Positions 8,661-15,327 of a DNA stretch of 20,219 bases are shown here, in pieces. Each line of letters opens with the position of its first letter. Position 1 is the stretch's first letter. The stretch covers positions 1 to 20,219 of the forward strand of contig CAMYJJ010000022.1 of the NCBI GenBank assembly GCA_947258735.1. Reading direction: 5' to 3'. Source of the DNA: Thermodesulfovibrionia bacterium (GTDB lineage: Bacteria; Nitrospirota; Thermodesulfovibrionia; UBA6902). Under the pieces are notes generated by a model. That model saw nothing but the letters and a program-made list of their open reading frames with translations, searched no databases and was not told the DNA's origin. A program made the translations under genes and the position numbers.

Positions 8661-8840
8661 ATGAAAATTGAACTTGAAGGCAGCCTGCTTAAAATGATAC
8701 CGGAAAATGACAGGGAAAAGACTGAGCTGAACCAGATGTGGACAATAATTATCGGCTGTGTAAGTGAGGGCAAAAAGCTGGTGCCCGTAGGCCAGTATCT
8801 TCCCGGTGTGAAAGAAGTGGCTGTATTTAACATAGAGTAG
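8661..8840 (+). CDS. Small conserved-looking protein of unknown function (59 aa)
   Basis: This 59-aa ORF has a good AAGGAG about 8 nt before its ATG. It is soluble and mixed in charge, with the motifs M-W-T-I-I-I-G-C-V and K-L-V-P-V-G-Q-Y-L-P-G. It starts 46 bp after the RNase Z-like gene and may be cotranscribed with it. Its TAG stop lies inside the left arm of the 30-bp palindrome. I do not recognise a named family. The ribosome binding site, codon use and compact spacing argue that it is real. Confidence 0.65.
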   Translation: MKIELEGSLLKMIPENDREKTELNQMWTIIIGCVSEGKKLVPVGQYLPGVKEVAVFNIE

Positions 8841-8865
8841 GGGCAATTCATGAATTGCCCCTACT
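8836..8865. repeat. Perfect 30-bp palindrome between convergent genes (probable bidirectional terminator / dispersed repeat)
   Basis: The left arm AGTAGGGGCAATTCA is followed immediately by its exact reverse complement, with no spacer. As RNA it forms a GC-rich stem ending toward AT-rich sequence. The TAG stop of the small gene (8838-8840) and the second of the two tandem TAG stops of rubredoxin (8861-8863) lie inside it. GGGGCAATTCATGAATTGCCCC-type palindromes are recognisable as a widespread bacterial intergenic repeat whose spurious translation gives G-A-I-H-E-L-P peptides. Confidence 0.85.
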
Positions 8866-9025
8866 ATTCCACTTTTTCGAACTGGTCTTTTCCGGCCCCG
8901 CATATGGGACAGGCCCAATCATCAGGCAGTTGCTCAAAGGGTGTATTTTCAGGAACACCACTGTCAGGATCTCCGGCTGCAGGATCATAAATATATCCAC
9001 ATACAAGACATTTCCATTTTTCCAT
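8864..9025 (-). CDS. Rubredoxin
   Basis: This 53-aa protein has the two iron-binding knuckles C-L-V-C-G (Cys6, Cys9) and C-P-I-C-G (Cys39, Cys42). The core between them ([19 protein letters not shown]) is nearly canonical. It is a one-iron electron carrier, common in anaerobes for oxygen and peroxide defence or other redox partners. The start at 9025 is fixed by GGGAGG just upstream and by the usual length; a longer in-frame extension to 9265 is not rubredoxin. Tandem TAG stops close the gene at the palindrome. Confidence 0.97.
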   Translation of the reverse strand: MEKWKCLVCGYIYDPAAGDPDSGVPENTPFEQLPDDWACPICGAGKDQFEKVE

Positions 9026-9117
9026 ATTTCCTCCCTGGACGTATAAAGGTTTGGTTTCAATATTGTAGTGATTATAAAATAATTTTTTCAATATAACCAG
9101 ACCTGCTGGAATTTGAA

Positions 9118-9132
9118 ACGTAATAGTTACGT
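9118..9132. promoter_or_regulatory. Short inverted repeat in the divergent intergenic region
   Basis: ACGTAA / TTACGT arms with a 3-nt spacer lie between the divergent rubredoxin and aminotransferase genes, about 90 bp upstream of the first and 70 bp upstream of the second. This is the right place for an operator, but a single copy gives weak support. Confidence 0.3.
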
Positions 9133-9202
9133 GATGAAAGAGCGTTTGAAAGGCAAATTGATGAAGATGAAAAATGCCATGTAGCCGTGATAAACTGAAT
9201 AC

Positions 9203-10075
9203 ATGATTTATCTGAATAATAAAATTGTTACAAAGAATAAGGCCCTGATCTCTGTATTTGATCATGGTTTTTTGTATGGGGACGGCATTTATGAGACGTT
9301 ACGGGTATATAAGGGCATTATTTTTAAATTTGATGAGCATATTGACAGACTTAACCGGTCGGCTGAGATGATCGGATTAACAATCCCCAAAGAACCGGAT
9401 GAGATCAGAAAAGCAGTTTATAAGACCATCGCTGCCAACAGACAGAAAGAGGCGCTTGTCAGAATTACGATATCAAGAGGGGCAGGTCCGCTTGGCCTGG
9501 ACCCTTCATTGTGTCCAAAACCGACGTTTGTCATTATATCAAACAAATTCCGACAGTACCCATCAGCATTTTACTCTAAGGGCATGAAGGTGTCTGTTGT
9601 GAAGACAAGGCGCAACTATGGACCTGCCCTTGATCCCAGGATAAAATCATTAAATTTTTTAAATAATGTGCTTGCAAAAATCGAGGCAAAAAAGAGCGGG
9701 TCTTATGAGGCGCTGATGCTGAATTATCAGGGCTATCTGGCAGAAGGAACAATCAGTAATGTTTTTTTTGTTAATAAAAAAAATGTGTTGTGTACTCCGT
9801 CTCTCAAGGTGGGAATTCTTGAAGGGATCACGCGCGGCATGATTTTAGACATTGCAGGGGAACTGGGACTGAACGTCAGGGAAGGATGTTTCAGGCGGAA
9901 GGATATGTATAATGCGCGGGAAGTTTTTATCACGAACACTTCGATGGAAGTAATGCCGGTGACCAGAGTAGACACCGTGAGCATCAGGGGAAAGGCCCGC
10001 AGCATTACTACCATTATACACAATCAATATAAGGAGAAGGTCTCAGAGTATATCGAGACGTATCATAACGGGTGA
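9203..10075 (+). CDS. PLP-dependent class IV aminotransferase (branched-chain / D-amino-acid / aminodeoxychorismate lyase type)
   Basis: The 290-aa length and motifs match fold-type IV PLP enzymes. It has [12 protein letters not shown] near residue 20, the PLP lysine K148 in R-I-K-S-L-N, A-E-G-T-I-S-N (Glu181) and the phosphate-binding G-I-T-R-G region. Sequence alone does not separate branched-chain aminotransferase (ilvE), D-amino-acid aminotransferase and PabC, so I give no symbol. It lacks a Shine-Dalgarno sequence; TAAACT lies 6 nt before the ATG. Its last codons overlap deoC by 4 nt, which implies translational coupling. Confidence 0.88.
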   Translation: MIYLNNKIVTKNKALISVFDHGFLYGDGIYETLRVYKGIIFKFDEHIDRLNRSAEMIGLTIPKEPDEIRKAVYKTIAANRQKEALVRITISRGAGPLGLDPSLCPKPTFVIISNKFRQYPSAFYSKGMKVSVVKTRRNYGPALDPRIKSLNFLNNVLAKIEAKKSGSYEALMLNYQGYLAEGTISNVFFVNKKNVLCTPSLKVGILEGITRGMILDIAGELGLNVREGCFRRKDMYNAREVFITNTSMEVMPVTRVDTVSIRGKARSITTIIHNQYKEKVSEYIETYHNG

Positions 10076-10722
10076 ACCTCGCCAAAACAATAGATCATAC
10101 GATGCTTGCTCCAGATGTAACGGAGCAGACCATCGTCAGATGTTGTGAAGCAGCAGTTACCTACGGTTTTTATTCAGTATGTATATACCCGTACTTTATT
10201 CATAAAGCCAGGGAAATCCTCCTGGGATCACATGTGAAAATCAGTTCAGTTGTAGGGTTTCCTTCTGGTGCGACCTTGCCAGAGGTCAAGATATATGAGG
10301 CGATTGAGGCGATTTTGAACGGGGCTGATGAACTTGATATTCTATTAAATATGTCTGCCTTAAAATCAGGAGACTGGCTGTCGGTGGCACGGGAGCTGGA
10401 AGGCATTATAGCAGCAACTCCGGAGGCAGTGCATAAAATCATTATCGAGACCTGTTATCTTGATCATGAAGAGAAGAAAAGGGCGTGTGATACAGTAATA
10501 ACATCCGGAGCAGAGTTTATCAAGACGTCTACAGGGTTTGGTCCTGCCGGAGCTGATATAAAGGATATCAAATTACTGAAATCCATTGCAGGGGAACAGA
10601 TCGGAATCAAGGCAAGCGGCGGGATAAGGACGTTAAAGGATGTAGTGGCATTTCTTGATGCAGGCGCTACCCGGATCGGGACAAGTTCTGGTGTAGAAAT
10701 TATGAATGAGCTGGACGTATAA
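10072..10722 (+). CDS. deoC: Deoxyribose-phosphate aldolase
   Basis: This 216-aa TIM-barrel aldolase cleaves 2-deoxyribose-5-phosphate to glyceraldehyde-3-phosphate and acetaldehyde. The Schiff-base lysine is Lys151 in E-F-I-K-T-S-T-G-F. The second catalytic lysine is Lys180 in G-I-K-A-S-G-G-I-R, and the proton-relay Asp is probably in D-E-L-D-I. N-terminal I-D-H-T and V-G-F-P-S-G are family signatures. The start is a GTG that shares GTGA with the stop of the aminotransferase. It is followed 21 bp later by the IspH-UbiA gene. No nucleoside-catabolism genes are nearby, so its role here may be broader than nucleoside salvage. Confidence 0.95.
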   Translation: MNLAKTIDHTMLAPDVTEQTIVRCCEAAVTYGFYSVCIYPYFIHKAREILLGSHVKISSVVGFPSGATLPEVKIYEAIEAILNGADELDILLNMSALKSGDWLSVARELEGIIAATPEAVHKIIIETCYLDHEEKKRACDTVITSGAEFIKTSTGFGPAGADIKDIKLLKSIAGEQIGIKASGGIRTLKDVVAFLDAGATRIGTSSGVEIMNELDV

Positions 10723-10743
10723 CCAACATGACAGGATCAGACC

Positions 10744-12471
10744 ATGAAAGTAAAGCTGGCTAAAACTGCGGGTTTCTGTATGGGTGTGCGGCGGGCGATG
10801 AATATTGTTCTGGATGCTGCCAATAAAAATAAAGGTGAGCTTTACACGTACGGTCCTCTCGTACATAATCCCCAGGCGGTACAGATGTTGAAAGATAAAG
10901 GGGTGTCAGTTATTACTGATGACTCTGTGTCTGATGCAACGGTAATCATCAGGGCCCATGGCGTACCTCCTGAAGAACGTCAGAAAATCAAGGATTCAGG
11001 AAACCTCGTATGCGATGCAACATGCCCGCACGTAGCCAAGGCCCACGCCATTATTAAAAGGGGAATCAACAAGGGGTATACGGCAATTATCATCGGAGAC
11101 AAGGGACATGCCGAGGTCAATGGTCTGCTTGGGTATGCGGCAGGAAACGGGTATGTGGTTGAATCTGTATCTGACCTTAATGAACTGCCCGAGCTTGAAA
11201 AGGCCTGCATTGTTGCACAGACCACCCAGGACAGAAAGAACTTTGATGATATCGTGGCAGCTGTCAGAAAAAAAGTTCCTGATGTACAGGTATATGACAC
11301 CATATGTGATTCAACGAACATGAGACAGAAAGAAGTACGGGAGCTTGCGCAGGATGTTGATGCCATGGTCATTGTGGGAGGCAAAAACAGTGCCAATACC
11401 CAGAGGCTGCATGAAATATCACAATCAACAGGAGTGCCCTCGTTTCATATAGAGGGAGAAGATGAACTGGAGCAGCTGGGCCTTGAGCAGTTTGAAAATA
11501 TTGGTGTTATGGCAGGGGCTTCTACACCGAACTGGGTCATCAACAAGGTCATTGAAAGAATAAAGGTTCTTTTGAAAATGAGACGGCATAAATTATTGAG
11601 TTTTCTGGAGAGTGCAGGGGATTTAATAATCGGAAGCAGTCTTTACCTGAGTCTGGGTGCTGTAAGTCTGGGATATGCAAGCCTGGTCTTTCAGGGAATC
11701 AGACCGTCAACAACAACATTAGCAATAATATTTCTGTATATCTTCAGCGTCCATATATTCAACAGGTACACAGAAAAGGCTGAAGGAGAATTTTATGACT
11801 CAATCAGATCGCGGTTGTTTAAGACCTATGGCAGGGGATTTATGGTCATGGCAATCATTGCATCACTTATTTCCCTGTACCTTTCCTTTGTAATCGGGTG
11901 GAGAGACTTTGTGCTGCTTCTGTTCTCGTATATGATGGGAATTATTTACAGCCTGAGAATAGTGCCTGAGAGGCTGCACCATATTACCGAATATAAGCGG
12001 CTTAAGGACTTTCCCGGCTCAAAGGATGTTTTTGTTGCCCTTGCATGGGCATGGGTCATTGTGCTGATTCCCCGCCTGCACCAGGATACCTTTTTTACCT
12101 ATGAGTCCCTGTCTGTCATGGCCTTTATCACTGCGACAGTATTTATACGGTCAGTAATATTTGATGTTGTCGGCATCGAGGGTGACAGGATAGTAGGCAG
12201 AGAGACTATTCCCATTCTTATAGGGCCCAAACGCACAGAGATGATGCTTCTTATTATAACAATGATCATCGGAATTTATATGGTGCTGTCAGCATTCTTT
12301 GGTCTTGTACCTGCGCTCGCGTACTATTTTGTTTTATCGCCAGTTTTAATGGTGACATGCCTCTATATTATTCAAAAGAGACGCATGCAGGTGAACAGGG
12401 TATTTGAGGTGATAATAGACAGTCTGTTTATCCTGCTTGGCTTTGTTGCTTATGCATGGCAGGTTATCTGA
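10744..12471 (+). CDS. ispH: IspH (HMBPP reductase) fused to a UbiA-family membrane prenyltransferase
   Basis: This 575-aa protein has two parts. Residues 1-275 are a complete IspH: [4Fe-4S] ligands Cys12, Cys94 and Cys188; substrate-site His41, His72, His122 with Glu124 (K-G-H-A-E-V); Thr160; and S-x-N plus A-S-T-P-N-W near 216-263. It makes IPP and DMAPP from HMBPP in the MEP pathway. Residues about 285-575 form a polytopic UbiA-type domain. Its second Asp-rich motif is clear (D474 ... E-G-D481-R-x-x-G-x-x-T-x-P). The first motif is divergent (N340-x-x-x-E344 rather than N-D-x-x-D). The prenyl acceptor is unknown; quinone or hopanoid-type chemistry is possible. The junction has no stop or start signal, so the fusion is genuine in this sequence. 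Only a weak AGGA precedes the ATG. Confidence 0.92.
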   Translation: MKVKLAKTAGFCMGVRRAMNIVLDAANKNKGELYTYGPLVHNPQAVQMLKDKGVSVITDDSVSDATVIIRAHGVPPEERQKIKDSGNLVCDATCPHVAKAHAIIKRGINKGYTAIIIGDKGHAEVNGLLGYAAGNGYVVESVSDLNELPELEKACIVAQTTQDRKNFDDIVAAVRKKVPDVQVYDTICDSTNMRQKEVRELAQDVDAMVIVGGKNSANTQRLHEISQSTGVPSFHIEGEDELEQLGLEQFENIGVMAGASTPNWVINKVIERIKVLLKMRRHKLLSFLESAGDLIIGSSLYLSLGAVSLGYASLVFQGIRPSTTTLAIIFLYIFSVHIFNRYTEKAEGEFYDSIRSRLFKTYGRGFMVMAIIASLISLYLSFVIGWRDFVLLLFSYMMGIIYSLRIVPERLHHITEYKRLKDFPGSKDVFVALAWAWVIVLIPRLHQDTFFTYESLSVMAFITATVFIRSVIFDVVGIEGDRIVGRETIPILIGPKRTEMMLLIITMIIGIYMVLSAFFGLVPALAYYFVLSPVLMVTCLYIIQKRRMQVNRVFEVIIDSLFILLGFVAYAWQVI

Positions 12472-12477
12472 TATAAT
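12469..12477 (+). promoter_or_regulatory. Extended -10 element upstream of the PAS-GGDEF gene
   Basis: TGATATAAT matches TGnTATAAT. It overlaps the stop codon of the IspH-UbiA gene and would give a roughly 105-nt leader to the ATG at 12591. No good -35 is seen, as is usual for extended -10 promoters. Confidence 0.4.
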
Positions 12478-12590
12478 GGTTTGTAACGATGAACGATAAT
12501 CATGAAGTAATTGATATCATTTTGTATGTTAAGAGTCTATTGTACTGCGGAAGAAATCTGTCAATTTATCATACATAAAAGGAGATAGCA

Positions 12591-13490
12591 ATGGGAAAAA
12601 AAGCGGTCAAAAAGCGTGTGGCAAACAAACCGGTTGATGATGACCTTTACAGGGATATTGTTCTTACGACGAATACCCTGATATGGCGTACTGATACAGA
12701 GGGGAGGCTGACATTTCTCAGTCCGTCCTGGAGCAGGGGGTATGGGTATGATGAAGCAGGCATGCTTGGTAAACCGTTATCAGATTTCTTAATGTCCCAG
12801 GCCGCAGAGCACTATATTAATGCATTCAGAAACTGTCTTATCGGCGGGTCCGTAACAGGACTGGAAACAACTTTTTTATCAAAGAAGGGTGAAGAAATTG
12901 ACCTGGCCATGAATTTGGTTCCTATTTATGAGGCAGAAGATATTGTCGGAACCCAGGGCAGCGCGTTTGATGTGACCGAGCAAAAACATGCGGATGAAAT
13001 GCTTCAGTATATAAGCGCAAAGGACGAACTCACCGGTCTTTATAACCTGCACACGTTTATGAGCATGACCGAGCAGCAGATCAAGTCAGCGCAGCGTGAA
13101 AAAAAGGCCATGCTGATTATTTATGCCGGAGTTGATGGCATGGAGGCAATTAATGAAATGCAGGGCCGTGAATCAGGTGATAATGTACTGGTGGATGTTG
13201 CTGATATGTTGAGAAAGACGTTTCGCGAGGCTGATATACTTGCCCGGTCCGGAGGAGACGAGTTTGTCATCTCAACTCTTATTTCATCCAAAGACCACGA
13301 TACACTTATTATGGACAGATTAAATGCCGGGATTGAAGAGTACAATGAGGGCAAGGGGGACGATGATATACTGTTATCAGTAAGTTTTGGTGCTGCCTTT
13401 TATGATCCTGAGGATCCCGGTTCAATCAATGATGTTCTGTCCCGGGCAGATGAAAACATGCATGATGTCAAGGATAGCAAAAGGGATTAG
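12591..13490 (+). CDS. PAS-GGDEF protein with intact I-site but altered metal site
   Basis: This 299-aa soluble protein has PAS (about 18-135, ending S-A-F-D-V-T-E-Q) then GGDEF (about 140-297). D-E-L-T-G-L-Y-N, S-G-G-D-E-F (221-225) and the allosteric c-di-GMP I-site R-E-A-D (212-215) are present. The usual D-x-D at the Mg-binding position is replaced: Gly180-Val181-Asp182, so the first Asp, a metal ligand in active cyclases, is missing. The conserved Asn188 and the G-D at 196-197 remain. It may be an inactive c-di-GMP sensor or a weak cyclase. AAGGAG precedes the ATG. It stands alone 119 bp after the IspH-UbiA gene and converges on the fabF-like gene. Confidence 0.88.
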   Translation: MGKKAVKKRVANKPVDDDLYRDIVLTTNTLIWRTDTEGRLTFLSPSWSRGYGYDEAGMLGKPLSDFLMSQAAEHYINAFRNCLIGGSVTGLETTFLSKKGEEIDLAMNLVPIYEAEDIVGTQGSAFDVTEQKHADEMLQYISAKDELTGLYNLHTFMSMTEQQIKSAQREKKAMLIIYAGVDGMEAINEMQGRESGDNVLVDVADMLRKTFREADILARSGGDEFVISTLISSKDHDTLIMDRLNAGIEEYNEGKGDDDILLSVSFGAAFYDPEDPGSINDVLSRADENMHDVKDSKRD

Positions 13491-13534
13491 GCAGGGGGGG
13501 TAAAAAGTCTGATCTTTAGCAGGTTAGTGGGCGG

Positions 13535-14785
13535 CTATTCTCTCGAATATTTCCTGAAAACCAGTACAGCGTTAACTCCGCCAAAGCCGAATGAATGTGA
13601 TAATGCCGTATGAATGTCTTTCCTGACGGGCTGTGCAGCAATATTAAGTGTACATTCAGGATCAGGGTTGTCATGATTTATCGTAGGGGTTATTGTTCCC
13701 TTATATATGGACAGTGAAGTAATTGCTGCTTCAACAGCACCTGCAGCACCCAGCATATGTCCAAACAGGGACTTGCAGGAGCTTACATATATGTTGCCTG
13801 TTAATTTGCCAAAGACGTTTCTGATAGCTTTTGACTCTGCTTTGTCTCCCAGGGGAGTTGATGTGGCATGGGCGTTAATGTAGTCAACAGCATTAATATC
13901 TATGTTTGCGTCTTTCAGGGCATTTTGTATAGCCATGGCCTCCCCACTGCTGTCAGGTTTGGTTTGATGGAATGCATCTGAAGATGTCCCGTAACCGATA
14001 ATTTCAGCATAAATCCCGGCTTTTCTTTTTGCTGCACTCTCTAACTCTTCCAGTACGAGCACTCCAGCGCCCTCGGATATAACAAAACCATCCCTGTCCG
14101 CATCAAAGGGTCTACTTGCTTTTTCAGGGTCCTGGTTACGAACAGATAAGGACCCTGAAGAGCCATAACCTCCGACCGCCAGTCTGCACAGAGGAGCGTC
14201 TGTCCCGCCGGCAAGTATCAGGTCAGCCCTTCCGGACCTGATCATGCTCAGTGCCTCGCCTATTGCATTCGTACCTGATGCACAGGCAGTTGAGATCCCG
14301 AGCGAAGGCCCTTTTATTCCTAACCTCATAGAAACATATGAGGAAGCCATATTTATTGTACTTGAAGACATCAAATATGCCGAGAACGGTCTTTTGTCTG
14401 AAATATGTTTTTCAAGGGCCTTTTCAATGCTGATTATTCCCCCCCTGCCTGACCCGATGATAACGCCAGCTTTTTCGAGTAACGCTTGACGCGTGACGTG
14501 TGACGAGTCCAATGAGATTAAGCCTGCATCCTCACTGGCCATTAAAGCAGCGGACGCTGCATAATGGACAAAGGGATCAAGCCTTAACATATCTTTTTTC
14601 GGCATAAAGACTTCAGGGGAAAATTGCTTTAGCTCACCGGCAATCTGTGACGGAAGACCGGCAGGATCGAAGCGTGATATCCGGGATATCCCTGATTTCC
14701 CACCCATTAAACCGTCCCATGTAGATTGTATGCTATTGCCTAAAGGGGTCACAGCTCCCAGCCCTGTTATGACAACTCTTCTCAT
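13535..14785 (-). CDS. fabF: Beta-ketoacyl-ACP synthase II (FabF-like)
   Basis: This 416-aa thiolase-fold condensing enzyme elongates acyl-ACP with malonyl-ACP. The nucleophile Cys sits in S-T-A-C-A-S-G. The two catalytic His are in N-A-H-A-T-S-T-P-L-G-D and K-S-L-F-G-H-M-L-G-A-A-G-A, and the C-terminal H-S-F-G-F-G-G-x-N motif is present. No acyl carrier or other fab gene is adjacent, so it may serve a specialised acyl chain rather than bulk fatty acid synthesis. Residues near 93-104 (D-S-S-H-V-T-R-Q-A-L-L) are encoded by a 7-bp periodic repeat and look like an insertion relative to typical FabF. No Shine-Dalgarno sequence; TATAAT lies 5 nt before the ATG. Confidence 0.92.
   Translation of the reverse strand: MRRVVITGLGAVTPLGNSIQSTWDGLMGGKSGISRISRFDPAGLPSQIAGELKQFSPEVFMPKKDMLRLDPFVHYAASAALMASEDAGLISLDSSHVTRQALLEKAGVIIGSGRGGIISIEKALEKHISDKRPFSAYLMSSSTINMASSYVSMRLGIKGPSLGISTACASGTNAIGEALSMIRSGRADLILAGGTDAPLCRLAVGGYGSSGSLSVRNQDPEKASRPFDADRDGFVISEGAGVLVLEELESAAKRKAGIYAEIIGYGTSSDAFHQTKPDSSGEAMAIQNALKDANIDINAVDYINAHATSTPLGDKAESKAIRNVFGKLTGNIYVSSCKSLFGHMLGAAGAVEAAITSLSIYKGTITPTINHDNPDPECTLNIAAQPVRKDIHTALSHSFGFGGVNAVLVFRKYSRE
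14480..14507 (-). repeat. Heptad-periodic repeat inside the fabF-like coding sequence
   Basis: Four 7-mers stand in exact phase on the plus strand: TAACGCT, TGACGCG, TGACGTG and TGACGAG. They match the T-N-A-C-G core of the intergenic arrays further right. They code for a short stretch next to the A-G-V-I-I-G-S-G motif where homologues are usually shorter. Confidence 0.6.
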
Positions 14786-14790
14786 AGATG

Positions 14791-14796
14791 ATTATA
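14791..14796 (-). promoter_or_regulatory. -10-like TATAAT directly before the fabF-like gene
   Basis: On the minus strand TATAAT is followed by CATCT and then the ATG at 14785. Transcription would start at or next to the start codon. No clear -35 is seen. Confidence 0.4.
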
Positions 14797-14815
14797 TTAG
14801 CATATGAAGAAATGC

Positions 14816-14843
14816 GAGGTAAGAGGTAAGAAGTGGGAATAGA
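14816..14843 (+). repeat. Heptad-periodic array between fabF-like and C_GCAxxG_C_C genes
   Basis: Four units in phase: GAGGTAA, GAGGTAA, GAAGTGG, GAATAGA. It is one member of the dispersed 7-bp family in this window. Confidence 0.5.
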
Positions 14844-14862
14844 TAATTTTTTATTCTCCGGT

Positions 14863-14868
14863 TATTAT
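14863..14868 (+). promoter_or_regulatory. -10-like TATTAT before the C_GCAxxG_C_C gene
   Basis: On the plus strand TATTAT ends 6 nt before the ATG at 14875, and there is no Shine-Dalgarno sequence. This is the same geometry as at the RNase Z-like gene. Confidence 0.3.
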
Positions 14869-14874
14869 ACGTAC

Positions 14875-15327
14875 ATGAATAACGATAATGATGCTGCCTC
14901 AAAATTTGGCGAAGGATTTAACTGATCTCAGGCATTGCTTGCAGCTTATGGAACTGAGCTGGGACTTGATGAAAAAACTGCCATAAAAATGGGATGCGCC
15001 TTTGGCGGAGGCATGGGATTGACAGGGAACACATGTGGAGCGGTTACAGGCGCTGTTTTGGTAATCAGTCTGAAGCATGGCGCTGATAACAGGGAAGACA
15101 GTGATGCCAAAAAAAGGGTGTATGCATTGACAGAAGCATTTATTAATGAATTCCAGTCCCGCAATAAATCAATTCTTTGTTGTGACCTGCTGGGATTTAA
15201 TATTAAATCTAATGATAATCCGGAGAAAGAAGAAATAATATCAAAGCGATGCACTGAATTTATCGCAGCGGCTTCAGAAATCCTTGATGAGGTATTAAGG
15301 GGGGAGCATGACAAAAAAATCAGGTAA
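14875..15327 (+). CDS. C_GCAxxG_C_C family redox protein with in-frame TGA at the first conserved Cys (candidate selenoprotein)
   Basis: Read through the TGA at 14923-14925, the frame gives a 150-aa protein. An N-terminal helix ends in G-E-G-F-N-U-S-Q-A-L-L-A-A-Y-G, where U17 stands at the family's first conserved Cys. Then follow G-C-A-F-G-G (Cys41), G-N-T-C-G-A (Cys54) and the Cys pair C-C-D-L-L-G (102-103). These are the four elements that name the family of putative redox-active proteins. The 133 codons after the TGA are intact and end overlapping the moaC start by 20 nt, which argues against decay. A hairpin just after the TGA could be a SECIS element. The alternative is a nonsense mutation, or initiation at TTG 14935, which would lose the first active-site residue. 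The start lacks a Shine-Dalgarno sequence. Confidence 0.72.
14927..14958 (+). promoter_or_regulatory. Putative bacterial SECIS hairpin
   Basis: Immediately after the TGA, CTCAG (14927-14931) pairs with CTGAG (14954-14958). Inside, CAT (14933-14935) pairs with ATG (14948-14950), and GC (14937-14938) with GC (14944-14945), closing the loop TTGCA. Position and size suit a bacterial SECIS element, which must sit in the coding sequence directly downstream of the UGA. The apical loop begins about 13 nt after the TGA, slightly closer than in E. coli fdhF, and the small internal mismatches make this a moderate candidate. Confidence 0.4.

Noticed and set aside
8619..8918. Minus-strand ORFs containing G-A-I-H-E-L-P
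   Set aside because: This peptide is the well-known spurious translation of the GGGGCAATTCATGAATTGCCCC-type palindrome; the real genes here are the 59-aa gene and rubredoxin.
8864..9265. 133-aa version of rubredoxin with an N-terminal extension
   Set aside because: The extension is not rubredoxin-like and overlaps the aminotransferase start region; the internal ATG at 9025 has a strong ribosome binding site and gives the canonical 53 aa.
14935..15327. Shorter TTG-initiated version of the C_GCAxxG_C_C protein
   Set aside because: It would lose the first redox residue and the N-terminal helix, there is no ribosome binding site before the TTG, and the family-like sequence continues upstream through the TGA.
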